Shown: positions 36,540 through 46,470, counted from the stretch's first letter. The stretch: DNA of 64,000 nt from a bacterium (GCA_024231955.1 JAAEPZ010000538.1:62001-126000); one strand, 5' to 3'. The notes: generated by a model from the letters alone, not told the origin. Made by a program: numbers and translations.

Positions 36540-39479
36540 CTATTTTACAAGCAGGAGCTTCACATTCCGCTCGTAATCCGCTCCGATCCGGATTTTGGAG
36601 AAGTACAGGCCGGATGAGACCGATTCACCCTGATCGTTTCGGCCATTCCAGATAACGCTATGGTGGCCACTTGCCATTATCCCATTCTGAAGGGTGCGGA
36701 TACGGCGACCCGCGACATCGAAGACATCTATGGTCACGAGTCTACCCGTCCCCTCAACATAGAGCCGGAATCTGGTTTCGGGATTGAATGGGTTCGGGAA
36801 TGGATCCGAGGCCCAGCTTTCTCGCGGTTGAACCGGATCCGTCGGAATCAACGCGATGCTCGGCGGGGTCATGAGCATGGGGGCTATATCGACCCGGCCC
36901 TTGGCGAAATTGATGGGTATCTGCCCGCCAAAACCCCAGTAGCAGTTCTCCGCCTTCAAGGTGAAGATCTTGGTGCCGTTGATCAGGTAATACTGGCCGG
37001 CATTGGTGATTATGTTGTTGCCGCCGATCCCCATTCTGTCGTCGCCGATGATGGGGCGCGAGTTCGACAAGCAACTCACGTTAACCTGATTGGCGGTGAT
37101 CTCCGAATTGCCGACGACGGGATTGCTGCCGTTGATGCAGTGGATGCCTCGACCGGAGGAGTGGTTCTGCACGGTCACGCCCGTGATGGTCGCATCACCG
37201 GACCCGTCGAGCTGGATGCCATTGGCGCCGTTGCCGTCGACCAGGACCCCTCCCCCTATGCTCATCGGACACTCGCAGAGGATGCCGTGCGTGGTGTTGC
37301 TCACGGCCTGACTGCCGTTGTCGATAACGCAATCGTCGGCCTTCTCCCCAAAATGGTAGCCGAGGTTGCAGTCGAAGACAAGGCAGCCGTCGAAATCGGC
37401 GTCCGAGATGCCGCCGACACTGCCGACTCGGGTATCGCCGATCACGCGGATGCCGGTGCCGCTGCAGTGACCAACCGTGATGTCGGTGAAGTTGCCGCCT
37501 GCAATGGTGACGTCTATCCCCATTCCGCAGTACTCGATTACGCAGTCGCTCAGTGTCGCATCGCAACGGTAGATGTCGAATGCGGTTTCCGCATGACGCA
37601 CTTCGAAGTGGGATGCCGTCACGCCATCGGTCTGAGCATCGATGATGAAACCGACCCAGTCGCCCGCTTCGGGATCGTCCGACCAGCCCTCCATCACGAC
37701 CTCGCTGCCGCCGGAGCCGTTGACCGCGAGCGCACCTTCGAGGAAGATTTCGATGCGGTCCGGATCCTGGCCGGCGTAACCGTCGGCAGGTTCGATATCG
37801 TCGGCCGCCACATGAATCAGGGTGCCGGCGGCGATGGTCAGGGTCACACCGTCGGCCACGACCACATCGCCTCCGATCCAGACCTCACCCGCGAGGGTCG
37901 TGTCGCTGTCGATCGTGCCCCAGAGGGTGAGCGTACGGTAGGCGTCGATGTAGCCCGCGCCCAGCAGCCCTTCGAGGCCGGGGTTGAGAGCATCGACACT
38001 GACCGCGCCGCGCTCGATCATGGCCTGAACCTGCTGCCCGCTGAGCGTGGGATAGACGCTCTTGACCATGCCGGCCATGCCGCTACCCTGAGAGGTCGCG
38101 CCGGAGGTCAACATGGAGGTAAAGCCGATGATATGCGGCTCCTCGCTGCCGCAGAATCGCCAGCCGTAAGGATCATTGGTCTCATAGCTCAGAATCTGTA
38201 GCTGGAAGGCTTTCCCCGGACGCGGCGCGCACCAATTGCCGTCGCAGTTCTTGGAGCCGAAGCCGCAGATATTGACCTCCGAGCCATAGTTCGACCCGCT
38301 GGTGCCGGAGAGTTTCGTGCCGGTGGAATCGAGACAAGCGGCGCAGAGGACGTAGTCCGACTTGCAGGGATAGTAGACAAATCCGGCGTTGCTGTTGCCG
38401 GCGCCGCCAACAGGCAGAATCCCCCGCTGATTGGCCTCGATGAACAGGGTTTCCAGAGTCGAATTGATCGAGGTGCCTGTTATCCAGCTCATGTTGATGG
38501 AGGCGAATTCCTGGTTGTGTCGATCCTGATAGTCGAAGATGTAGTTGTAGGCCTCGATGGCGGCGGCAACGTGATACTGCCAATTGCCGTTTAGGTGGCC
38601 GTAGAAGATCTTGCAGACCATGATCTTGTTCCGCCAGACCTGAGAGGCGATGCCGGGGTTCTGCGCAGGATCGCTCTCGTTGTTGGTCGAGGCGCCGAAC
38701 GTGCTGGCCATGGCCGTGCCGTGGCGACTCTGTCCCGTATATTCCGGCGATCCATGAGGATCATGATTCACATCGCTGTCGTCGTTGCCGAAGTCCCAGC
38801 CGGAGATGTCGTCGATGTAGCCGTTGCCGTCATCATCGACACCCGTCGTGCCGTTGACTTCAGCCATATTCCAGAGTACGCGGTCGACGAAGTCGTGGTG
38901 CTGACAGTCAAGGCCGGAATCCATGATCACGATCGCCTGGGCGGAGTCCCCGGTCGAGATGGCCCATGCGCGCTTGAAGTTCTCACGGGGGAGATACCAT
39001 TGGCGCTGGTGCGTGGGGTCGGGATAGCAATCTTCGTGATCATCCCAGGGGTAGCTGTTGTTGAACCAGAAGTCATCAGGTATGACCTCCTCCGGTTCAC
39101 CAATGATCTCGACGTCCGTGTTCAATGCGGCTTGAGATACTTTGCTCAAACCTCTGAACTCCCGCACCATCGACTGCGCGGATGCCTCGCTCTTCGCAGC
39201 GGGAAACGTCAGAACATAGATGTTCTTCAGCGGCGCATAGCTGCCCCTCCACAGAGGCCGCACCTCGATCAGGCCGTGCTTGGCGGTGAGCCGGTTAACG
39301 GATTGATAGATGCTGGATTTTGACGTAACGCCCTTATCGCTGGTGAAGGCGAATTCGATATCTTGATCGAAGCTGACGATCAGTTGTGTCCTTGAACCCT
39401 CCACTGCAAAGGCGGTGGTGATCAATAGACCCACAATGCACAGGCCCAAGATCGAGCTGATATGGAATTTCCAATTCAA
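36540..39479 (-). CDS. Secreted subtilisin-like (S8) protease with beta-helix and T9SS-type C-terminal domain
   Basis: 979 residues starting at TTG 39479 with GGGAGG 6 nt upstream. Signal peptide to about residue 25, then an S8 domain with D187 (IVIMDSGLD), H253 (SRHGTAMAST) and probable Ser S459 (MLTSGATSQG, aligning without gaps to GTSFASP-type sequences), plus the Asn-bearing GGAGNSNAG. Residues about 520-850 are a right-handed beta-helix of 20-25-residue turns. The C-terminus (about 890-979) is a sorting/FlgD-like module with FPNPFNPETRF, DVAGRRIRTL and a terminal KLLLVK, as in type IX cargo. It is predicted to be surface-attached or released. Confidence 0.92.
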   Translation of the reverse strand: MNWKFHISSILGLCIVGLLITTAFAVEGSRTQLIVSFDQDIEFAFTSDKGVTSKSSIYQSVNRLTAKHGLIEVRPLWRGSYAPLKNIYVLTFPAAKSEASAQSMVREFRGLSKVSQAALNTDVEIIGEPEEVIPDDFWFNNSYPWDDHEDCYPDPTHQRQWYLPRENFKRAWAISTGDSAQAIVIMDSGLDCQHHDFVDRVLWNMAEVNGTTGVDDDGNGYIDDISGWDFGNDDSDVNHDPHGSPEYTGQSRHGTAMASTFGASTNNESDPAQNPGIASQVWRNKIMVCKIFYGHLNGNWQYHVAAAIEAYNYIFDYQDRHNQEFASINMSWITGTSINSTLETLFIEANQRGILPVGGAGNSNAGFVYYPCKSDYVLCAACLDSTGTKLSGTSGSNYGSEVNICGFGSKNCDGNWCAPRPGKAFQLQILSYETNDPYGWRFCGSEEPHIIGFTSMLTSGATSQGSGMAGMVKSVYPTLSGQQVQAMIERGAVSVDALNPGLEGLLGAGYIDAYRTLTLWGTIDSDTTLAGEVWIGGDVVVADGVTLTIAAGTLIHVAADDIEPADGYAGQDPDRIEIFLEGALAVNGSGGSEVVMEGWSDDPEAGDWVGFIIDAQTDGVTASHFEVRHAETAFDIYRCDATLSDCVIEYCGMGIDVTIAGGNFTDITVGHCSGTGIRVIGDTRVGSVGGISDADFDGCLVFDCNLGYHFGEKADDCVIDNGSQAVSNTTHGILCECPMSIGGGVLVDGNGANGIQLDGSGDATITGVTVQNHSSGRGIHCINGSNPVVGNSEITANQVNVSCLSNSRPIIGDDRMGIGGNNIITNAGQYYLINGTKIFTLKAENCYWGFGGQIPINFAKGRVDIAPMLMTPPSIALIPTDPVQPRESWASDPFPNPFNPETRFRLYVEGTGRLVTIDVFDVAGRRIRTLQNGIMASGHHSVIWNGRNDQGESVSSGLYFSKIRIGADYERNVKLLLVK

Positions 39480-39920
39480 AATTTTCCTCCCGATTAGAAA
39501 TACATGATTGCCCCATCCTGATTTTGTTAGACGGATGTTCTTGCCGATTTACTGCTGATTGTCCCGATCGGCGGAAGTCATATCCAACCGGAGAATATTA
39601 ACCGGCCGTTGTTATGTTTGACGCAGTCGTTAATAACTATGATGGAGGTATTCCCAACGAACAGGAGATGTGTCTACGTATTGGCGGTTGATGTCACGGC
39701 CACCATGAATTCTCCCGCCTCTGCCGATCTCTCCGATCCAATAAACGGCTGCGCCACACTCTCGAATCCGGGTCATGTCCCCTTTGTCGCTGGCTCCCCG
39801 AGACGGTGTGACCGGTGACGACGTTTGCCGGCTTTGTCTGCCCACCTGTTCACTACTCGATACCAAAACCGGCGCCCCTTGCGGGACACCGGTTTTGCGG
39901 ACTCATGATTCCCCGTCTCT
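39480..39920. other. Intergenic region between the subtilase and S9 peptidase genes
   Basis: 441 bases. It holds the upstream region of the subtilase (39480-39600, AT-rich) and the terminator of the S9 gene at 39864-39897. Short ORFs here have no ribosome-binding site and I reject them. Nothing else is recognisable. Confidence 0.55.
39864..39897 (-). terminator. Rho-independent terminator of the S9 peptidase gene
   Basis: Stem CAAAACCGG/CCGGTTTTG (9 bp) with a partly paired interior (CCC/GGG). The A/T blocks in the arms give a T run on either strand, so it could act in both directions. Confidence 0.75.
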
Positions 39921-41906
39921 CTACAGGTAGCGTTTGAACCAATCGAGGATCCGTTCGAGCCGCTCGACTCTGTTCCGGGGTTTGCCGCCCCGGGAGAGAC
40001 CGTGGCTCTCATCCTCGAACCGGATGTACTCCGTCGTCCGTCCCTGGCTCTTCAATATGGTGAAGAGTTCGTCGGCCTGGGACACCGGGCAGCGGAGATC
40101 CTGCTCGCTGTGGATGATCAGCAGCGGCGCAGTGATCTTGTGCGCGTAGAAGTTGGGAGACTGTTTCAGGTAGGCCAGGGGTTTGTCCCAGGGCCAGGCG
40201 CCGAAGCTGTAATACTCGTGCATGTTGTAGTCCGATGCGCCGAACTGGGTCAGCCGGTTGCCCGCCTGACGCATGGTGACGCCCGCCTTGAAACGTTTGT
40301 TGTGCCCCAGCATCCAGGTGGTCATGAAGCCGCCATAGGAGCCGCCGAGCACGCCGAGTCGTTTGGAGTCCACCCAGGGTTTGCGCGAAACGGCGTTGGT
40401 CACGGCCATGAGATCGTCATAGTCGACTCCGCCCCAACGGCCATGAGTGCAGTACATCCACTTGTTGCCGTAGCCGCAGGATCCGCGCGGGTTGCTGAAG
40501 GCCACCACGTAGCCCTGCGCAGCGAGCAGATGCATCTCGAGGAAGAAGGTGTAGCCGTACTGCCCCATCGGTCCACCGTGAATCTCCAGCAGCGCCGGAT
40601 ATTTGCGATCTTCGCGGAACCCGGGCGGCTTGAGGATCCAGCCGTGGACCTCCTTGTTGCCGTTCTTGAACCGGACCTCCTCCGGCTCGGTGAGCTTGAG
40701 TTGGCCGAACAATCCGCGGTTGGTGTTGGTCAACTGTCTGGACTTGAAGGCCCCGTCAAGTTTCACCGTATAGATGTCGCCGATGTCCATCATCTTGGCC
40801 GCGGCAACGACACAATCGCCGAGACCGTTGACGTGTACCGCGTAAGTATTCACCTGATCACCGAACTCCAGACGGGCGCCGCTCATACGCGCAGCACCCT
40901 CGCGCGGGATCGAATAAACCCGGCAGGCGCCATCCTCGTTCTGGACGAAGGCGATGCGCCAGGCACCATCCTCCCGATAGGGTTTGAGGAGGGCGGCGTC
41001 GCCCATGGCTGTATCGGAGATAATGAAGTTGAAAGGCCAGTTGTCCATTTGAGGGGTGAGATTGGTGTAGTTTTCGCCGCGGAGGCTGACCTCCCAGAGC
41101 TGGTATGGGAACTTGATCCACTCGCCGGGTCCACCGAAGTGACCCGCGAAGATGATCGACTTGCCCTCGGGCGCCCAGCAGAGGTGGTTGATGTGCGCCG
41201 GGCGGGTGGTCAACTCGCGCGGCTTGCCCCCCTTGGCGTTGACGAGGTGCAGATGGAAGCTGCTCCCCTCGTGCTGCATGTCGATGTCTAGGCAGGTGGT
41301 GCAGGCGATCTGCCGTCCGTCGGGGCTCCAGTGGGGCGAGCCGATATCGAACTCCCCGCTGGTCAGTTGCCGCGTGCCGCCGCTGCTGGTGTTGCAGGCC
41401 CAGAGATGCTGCCGTGCGGCCGGGAAGTAGCCGAAGCCGTCCATCTTGTGATGGAGGTTGGTGATGTGCTTGAACGTCGCCTTTTTGGCGCGCTCCTTCG
41501 GATCCACCTTCTTCATCGGGCGGTGACAGAAGAGCAGCTCCTTGCCGTCGGGTCTGAACTCCATGTCTGAGATCACACCCTCCAACCTGGTCAATTGTCG
41601 GGCTTCGCCGCCGTCGCAGGGGATGATCCAGATGTTGGATTTTTGATCACGGGTCGAGATGAAGGCGATCCGCTTGCCGTCAGGGCTCCAGACCGGGGCT
41701 GCATCCATTTGATCGCCGCGAGTGAGCTGACGTGGACGGCCGCCTTGTGCGGAGCGGAGCCACAGATTGGACAGATAGCGATTCTCTTTGGCGTCAACCC
41801 GTTTGAGGGCATAGACCACTTGCGTTCCATCGGGAGAGATGGCGGGAGATTCGGGGAGGACCATCTTGAAGAGGTCGTCGACACGAACCTTTCTTTGTTT
41901 CGGCAT
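39921..41906 (-). CDS. S9-family prolyl oligopeptidase / acylaminoacyl-peptidase-like
   Basis: 661 residues from ATG 41906, with AAGGAC about 5 nt upstream; ATG 41921 is in frame but less well placed. Residues about 25-390 form a WD/TolB-like propeller (repeats such as VWSPDGKRIAFISTRD). The alpha/beta hydrolase part has the nucleophile S523 in GGSYGG, Asp in HSEQDLRCP and His in DESHGLSRGG. No signal peptide is present, so it is cytosolic and probably degrades oligopeptides. It is divergent from the secreted S9-FGE protein. Confidence 0.95.
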   Translation of the reverse strand: MPKQRKVRVDDLFKMVLPESPAISPDGTQVVYALKRVDAKENRYLSNLWLRSAQGGRPRQLTRGDQMDAAPVWSPDGKRIAFISTRDQKSNIWIIPCDGGEARQLTRLEGVISDMEFRPDGKELLFCHRPMKKVDPKERAKKATFKHITNLHHKMDGFGYFPAARQHLWACNTSSGGTRQLTSGEFDIGSPHWSPDGRQIACTTCLDIDMQHEGSSFHLHLVNAKGGKPRELTTRPAHINHLCWAPEGKSIIFAGHFGGPGEWIKFPYQLWEVSLRGENYTNLTPQMDNWPFNFIISDTAMGDAALLKPYREDGAWRIAFVQNEDGACRVYSIPREGAARMSGARLEFGDQVNTYAVHVNGLGDCVVAAAKMMDIGDIYTVKLDGAFKSRQLTNTNRGLFGQLKLTEPEEVRFKNGNKEVHGWILKPPGFREDRKYPALLEIHGGPMGQYGYTFFLEMHLLAAQGYVVAFSNPRGSCGYGNKWMYCTHGRWGGVDYDDLMAVTNAVSRKPWVDSKRLGVLGGSYGGFMTTWMLGHNKRFKAGVTMRQAGNRLTQFGASDYNMHEYYSFGAWPWDKPLAYLKQSPNFYAHKITAPLLIIHSEQDLRCPVSQADELFTILKSQGRTTEYIRFEDESHGLSRGGKPRNRVERLERILDWFKRYL

Positions 41907-42203
41907 ATCAGTCCTTTCCATATGAGCCGTTCATCGGATATTGATCCTGATCGTGCGCGGTGTTGCCGGAGTGAGATATTAGGCGAGGTCTTCAGAATTG
42001 AACAGGTAAATCCGATACCTGTTGAGTCAGGCATCGTGGACCGTAAATTTCACGCGGTCCGGTGATCTGACGGCAGCACAGGTTCTTTTCGGGAACCTCC
42101 GATTTCATGTTTTCATTGCTTAACGTATTTCCGATATTCCTTTAGTGTCTGCAAGACTCGTGGGAGAGAGACCGGATTCCGCCACTGATTTCGAGGAGCC
42201 CTC

Positions 42204-44936
42204 ATGCGCAATGCCGTCATTTTCGTGTTCATTCTGATTCAACCTCTGACCCTGTTTGCGGCCGAGTGGGACATCGAAACCCTCCTTGCCCAGGATTATC
42301 TGTCGGAATTTGCCGTTTCACCCGACGGCAAGCGGCTGGTCTGGGTGCAGAGATCACAGGACGAGGATGGTCTCTACTATACCTACCAGCTTTTCCTCGC
42401 GAACCTGAAGATCAAGGATGGTCCCGGGGAGGCGCGGCAACTCACGCGCCATGAAGCCGATGCCTACACCCCGCGCTGGGCGCCGAACGGCGAGAGCATC
42501 GCCTTTCTGTCGACGAGGGGGGAGGAGGCCGAGCAGCAGGTCTGGCTCCTTGACCTGAGGGGCGGCGAGCCCGAGGCGTTGACCGAGGTCGAAGGTGGTG
42601 TCGAGGACTTCCGGTGGCTTGATGATTCGCGGTTGCTCTACCTGGCCGGTGAGGGTGCGTCTCTGCGCGATACCGAGCTCCTGGAGAGTGAGGATGACAC
42701 CTGGATTGTCGATGATGAGCGGCATTGGCCCGCCACCCGCCTGTTCCTGCTCGATCGGGTTGAGGAATCCACCCGTCGAATCACCACCAACACGCGTCCG
42801 ATCGACACATTCGCCATCAGTCCGAATGGTGAGTGGGTTGTCTATTCGATGGCCGAGAGCATGTACTACGATTACGACCACAAGCGGCCGCCGACCATCC
42901 ATCTGCACAATCTGGAGAGTGGTGACTCGCGGGAGATTCTCACACCCGAACTCCGCCCCTTCCAGCACACCTGGGACCTGAAAAGCGAGGGGTTCTATTT
43001 CCTCCATCCGGTCGGCAGCCAGCCCGGACAGGAGATAGCCTCCCTCAGCCTGCCCGGATATTTCGATCTGGCCACCGACGACTGGCGCGAGGTGGATATC
43101 GCCTGGGATCGTGGTGTCGGCTGGGGTGGCCTTTACCCGACCAATAAGGGTGTGCTGATCGACCTGTTCGATGGTGCGGCCAACCGTCTGCTCCATATGG
43201 AGCGGAAGGGCGACAGCTGGAAACGACGTCTTCTGCCCGATGTCGATCGCGGCTTCGTCAATATCTGCGCGGTTGGACCCGACGGCAAACGGGCCGTGTA
43301 CCGCACCAGCGATGCCTCCACCCCGCCGTCCTATTTTGCCGCAGAGCTGACGAAGAGCAAGTTCAAGGACAAGGTGGAGTTCATGCAGGTCAACCGGTTT
43401 CTGGAGGACCTCCCCCGTGTGCGCACCGAACTGATCAGTTGGATCGGCGCTCGGGGCGACAGCGTGGAGGGATTGCTCCATTACCCTCTCGATTATGTTG
43501 AGGGGGAGCGTCACCCGCTGGTCGTCATGGTGCACGGCGGTCCCGACGCGATGGATGAGGATTACTTCTCCGAGGGCTGGGGCGGGTCGCCGGGGATGAT
43601 GGCCTCGCGCGGCGCTTTCGTGCTGCGGCCCAATTACCACGGCAGCGGCGGCTATGGGCTAGAATGGGCCGAGTCGATCCGCGGCAGATTCTACGAACTG
43701 GAGGTGCCGGATATCCTGGCGGGAGTTGACCATCTGGTCGCCGCGGACCTGGTGGATGAATCCCGACTCGGGATCCAGGGGTGGAGTAATGGGGCTATTC
43801 TGGGGATTGCTGCCTGTATCGCCAGCGGACAGCGTTTCCGGGTGCTCGACGCCGGAGCCGGTGACGTGAACTGGACCAGCGACCATGGCAACTGCGCCTT
43901 TGGTGCAGGCTTCGACAACTACTATTTCGGGGGGCCGCCCTGGGAGGTTCCCTGGACCTATATCGACAAGAGTCCTCTCTTCCGGGTGCAGGAGTTGCAG
44001 GTGCCCACGCTCATCTCGTTCGGCACCGATGATGTCAGCGTGCCCACCGAGCAGGGCTGGCAGCTGTTCCGCGCCATGCAGCAGGTGGATCTGGCGCCGG
44101 TCCGCTTTGCACTCTACCCCGATGAGGGGCATTCACTCATGAGCCCGGTCCATCGCAGACGTCAGATGCAGGAGCAGATGGACTGGTTCGATCAATGGCT
44201 GTTCAACTGCTACGATCAGCCCAACGAAGCTTTCCTTACGGATTCCCCCCTGGATCATGCGATCAGATTGACCGATGCCGCCCGGGTCAACGGCTTCTTC
44301 GGCGAGAGGCTGGACAGCCTGCTCGTGCCGGAGTTGGTCGAGTGCGACAGTCTGCTCGTCGGTCGCTTCGAGGTAACCCGCGGTCAGTGGGAGGCCTGGC
44401 GCAAAGCCGTCGGGGATACATCCGTCTCCTCGGCGGGCGAAGAGGAGCTTGATATCCTCATGGAGCATTTTGATCCAAACCTGCCGATCACGAACATTGC
44501 CTGGAGTGAAGCGCTGGAGTATTGCGACTGGCTCGGCGCGGCGATTGGTCTGGAGTGCCGTCTGCCCACCAGCGAGGAGTTGGAGGGGTTGCAGGGGCAA
44601 GCCTCCGGGGTGGAGAACACATTGACCTGGTGGGCGGGTTATTCGCCCAACCGGGAGGATGCCGAGGAGTTGCTGGAGAAGGTGTTTGAGCTGAGCGTCA
44701 ATCACACTCTGCTTCACACCGTGGGGGCGTTTGCCGTCGCCGGTGAAACGGGATTGTATGATCTGGGCGGAAACGCCGCCGAATGGGCATGTGATTTTGA
44801 TGAGGAGGACGTCCCGACCGCAACGGCTCTGGGGGGTTACGCATTGAGTTGCGATGATCCTTTCGGTGAGCCCAAACAGCCTGAAGCGGCCTATATCGGT
44901 TTCAGGATCGTCGCCGCCAAACCGAGCGAAGAGTAG
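42204..44936 (+). CDS. Secreted S9 peptidase fused to an FGE-sulfatase-like domain
   Basis: 910 residues. A signal peptide (cleaved near LFAAE, residue 19-20) is followed by a TolB-like propeller (about 25-400) and an S9 hydrolase domain. The nucleophile is S528 in GWSNGAILG; the Asp is in FGTDDVSVP and the His in DEGHSLM. The last 220 residues resemble FGE-sulfatase/SUMF1 domains (VGRFEVTRGQWEAW, PITNIAWSEALEYCDWLG, LPTSEELE, YDLGGNAAEWACDF, YIGFRIV). Free FGE domains bind or modify proteins; here it may act as a binding module. GGAG-type site precedes the ATG. Downstream VanY starts 31 nt later. Confidence 0.88.
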   Translation: MRNAVIFVFILIQPLTLFAAEWDIETLLAQDYLSEFAVSPDGKRLVWVQRSQDEDGLYYTYQLFLANLKIKDGPGEARQLTRHEADAYTPRWAPNGESIAFLSTRGEEAEQQVWLLDLRGGEPEALTEVEGGVEDFRWLDDSRLLYLAGEGASLRDTELLESEDDTWIVDDERHWPATRLFLLDRVEESTRRITTNTRPIDTFAISPNGEWVVYSMAESMYYDYDHKRPPTIHLHNLESGDSREILTPELRPFQHTWDLKSEGFYFLHPVGSQPGQEIASLSLPGYFDLATDDWREVDIAWDRGVGWGGLYPTNKGVLIDLFDGAANRLLHMERKGDSWKRRLLPDVDRGFVNICAVGPDGKRAVYRTSDASTPPSYFAAELTKSKFKDKVEFMQVNRFLEDLPRVRTELISWIGARGDSVEGLLHYPLDYVEGERHPLVVMVHGGPDAMDEDYFSEGWGGSPGMMASRGAFVLRPNYHGSGGYGLEWAESIRGRFYELEVPDILAGVDHLVAADLVDESRLGIQGWSNGAILGIAACIASGQRFRVLDAGAGDVNWTSDHGNCAFGAGFDNYYFGGPPWEVPWTYIDKSPLFRVQELQVPTLISFGTDDVSVPTEQGWQLFRAMQQVDLAPVRFALYPDEGHSLMSPVHRRRQMQEQMDWFDQWLFNCYDQPNEAFLTDSPLDHAIRLTDAARVNGFFGERLDSLLVPELVECDSLLVGRFEVTRGQWEAWRKAVGDTSVSSAGEEELDILMEHFDPNLPITNIAWSEALEYCDWLGAAIGLECRLPTSEELEGLQGQASGVENTLTWWAGYSPNREDAEELLEKVFELSVNHTLLHTVGAFAVAGETGLYDLGGNAAEWACDFDEEDVPTATALGGYALSCDDPFGEPKQPEAAYIGFRIVAAKPSEE

Positions 44937-44967
44937 CGAATTGATGCGCGTTGGATGGAGGAATCTG

Positions 44968-45666
44968 TTGACCATGGTCCGAATCATCAAGCGGATATCG
45001 CCGGCTGTGCTGTTGTTGGCGCTGACTGTGGGTTGCGCCGCATCCACCCCCCGTGTCTATGATCATCTCGGCGAGATGCCGGGCTGGGTGGACAGCGTGA
45101 CGATCGACGGCGAGCGTTACGCCGTCCCCGAGCAATGGCGCGGTCTCCGTATCGGTTTGCCGGATGAGGAGGAGCCTTTCGATCTCGTGAATGTCCCGGA
45201 GTTGTTGTGCGCTCCCGGTCGACATCCCAGGATGAGGTTGGAGGCTTTCCTGGCGTTTCGCGCCATGGCGGATATGGCTGCCGCCGACAGTATCCATTTG
45301 AGGATCAATTCGGCCTACCGCAGTGTCGAGACGCAGAGGCAACTGTTCGTCACCCGATTCGCGAAAGGGCGGGAATTCGAGGAGATCTCCTGGGGGGTTG
45401 CGCCTCCCGGTTATTCCGAACATATGCTTGGGACCACGATCGATCTGGCTCTCGGCGGCAATTACGAGGGTAATCCGCTTTACCAGTGGCTTCTGGATAA
45501 CGCCGAGATGTTCGGGTTCTATGAGACCTACCCCCCCGATCCGTCCAACATCTTCCCCTGGGAGCCATGGCACTGGCGGTACTATACGCCGGATGAAAGA
45601 CGGTTGAAAGAGCTTCAGGATGCGCATAAGGCCGAGCGGGCGCAGACGATTCCGGATCGGGATTGA
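44968..45666 (+). CDS. D-alanyl-D-alanine carboxypeptidase (VanY/LAS family) lipoprotein
   Basis: 232 residues from TTG 44968, chosen because GGAGG lies 6 nt before it; ATG 44974 or 44944 are alternatives. The lipobox (LALTVGCAA) marks a lipoprotein. The peptidase domain carries INSAYRSVETQ, the zinc-site SEHMLGTTIDLAL and the terminal EPWHWRYYT, matching the SxHxxGxxxD and WHWR patterns of LAS peptidases. It should trim the terminal D-Ala of peptidoglycan stem peptides in the periplasm. It may be co-transcribed with the S9-FGE gene upstream. Confidence 0.92.
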   Translation: MTMVRIIKRISPAVLLLALTVGCAASTPRVYDHLGEMPGWVDSVTIDGERYAVPEQWRGLRIGLPDEEEPFDLVNVPELLCAPGRHPRMRLEAFLAFRAMADMAAADSIHLRINSAYRSVETQRQLFVTRFAKGREFEEISWGVAPPGYSEHMLGTTIDLALGGNYEGNPLYQWLLDNAEMFGFYETYPPDPSNIFPWEPWHWRYYTPDERRLKELQDAHKAERAQTIPDRD

Positions 45667-45732
45667 TCCGCCACCGGGTTGCGATACGGGTGACGGGTAC
45701 ACGCTCCGCCGGCGGCACGAAAGGAGATCGTA

Positions 45733-46443
45733 ATGAATGGGGATGCTCCGGATCTCAATCAATTCAAGCGGATAGTCTTCTTCACCGGTGCCGGGTTGAG
45801 CGCGGAGAGCGGTATCCCCACCTATCGCGGGCAGGGTGGGACATGGCAGAGGTACAACTACGAGGACTACGCCTGCCAGCGGGCGTTTGATCGCGATCCC
45901 GAGAAGGTCTGGGAGTTCCATGAGGCGCGCCGCGCCGATGCTGCGGGTTGCGAGCCTAATCTGGCCCACCGATTGATTGCGGAGATAGCGCAGGCGAAAC
46001 CCGAGACGGAGATCGTCACGCAGAATATCGATCATATGCATCAACGGGCGGGTGCGGAGCGGGTGATCGAGTTGCACGGCAGCCTGTGGCGCGTGCGCTG
46101 CGACAGAACGGGCTTGATCGAGGAGAATTTCGACGTCCCTCTGAAATCACGCAAGACACCGTACGGGGATTACTGGCGTCCCGATCTGGTCTGGTTCGAG
46201 GATCCAATGAATATGGAGACCATAGACGAAGCCGTGCGGGTGATACAGCGCTGCGACTGCCTGGTGTCGATCGGTACCTCGGGGTTGGTCTATCCGGCGG
46301 CCCAGTTGCCTATGCTGGCCATAGCCGGTGGTGCCGTGGCGATTGAGATCAATCCGGAGGAGACGCCGATCTCCCAGTCGTTTGCCTATACGATGAGGGG
46401 CCCGGCAACCGAGATGATGCGCCTGCTCTGGCCCGAAGCCTGA
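45733..46443 (+). CDS. Sir2-family NAD-dependent protein deacylase
   Basis: 236 residues, AAGGAG 6-7 nt before the ATG. NAD-binding GAGLSAESGIPTYRGQGG and TQNIDHMHQRAG are present, and catalytic H115 sits in IELHGSL. The zinc-binding module is lost: only one Cys (VRCDRTGL) remains and no second CxxC precedes RPDLVWFED. This resembles zinc-less Bacteroidota sirtuins. The class III acyl-selectivity motif YxxR reads H63-E-A-R66, so the Tyr is replaced by His. It should remove acyl groups from Lys in the cytosol, with altered acyl preference as inference. Confidence 0.9.
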   Translation: MNGDAPDLNQFKRIVFFTGAGLSAESGIPTYRGQGGTWQRYNYEDYACQRAFDRDPEKVWEFHEARRADAAGCEPNLAHRLIAEIAQAKPETEIVTQNIDHMHQRAGAERVIELHGSLWRVRCDRTGLIEENFDVPLKSRKTPYGDYWRPDLVWFEDPMNMETIDEAVRVIQRCDCLVSIGTSGLVYPAAQLPMLAIAGGAVAIEINPEETPISQSFAYTMRGPATEMMRLLWPEA

Positions 46444-46470
46444 CCGGTCGCCCTAATCAAGACAGCCGCA

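Noticed and set aside
38056..38120. Loss of the catalytic Ser in the subtilase because GSGMAGM seemed to replace GTSMAAP
   Set aside because: An ungapped alignment to GTSFASPIVAG-type sequences places the Ser in MLTSGATS (S459), matching spacing to VKSVYP, so the catalytic Ser is probably kept.
39609..39818. A 69-residue ORF in the gap between the subtilase and S9 genes
   Set aside because: No start signal, no recognisable domain and codon pattern unlike the neighbours.
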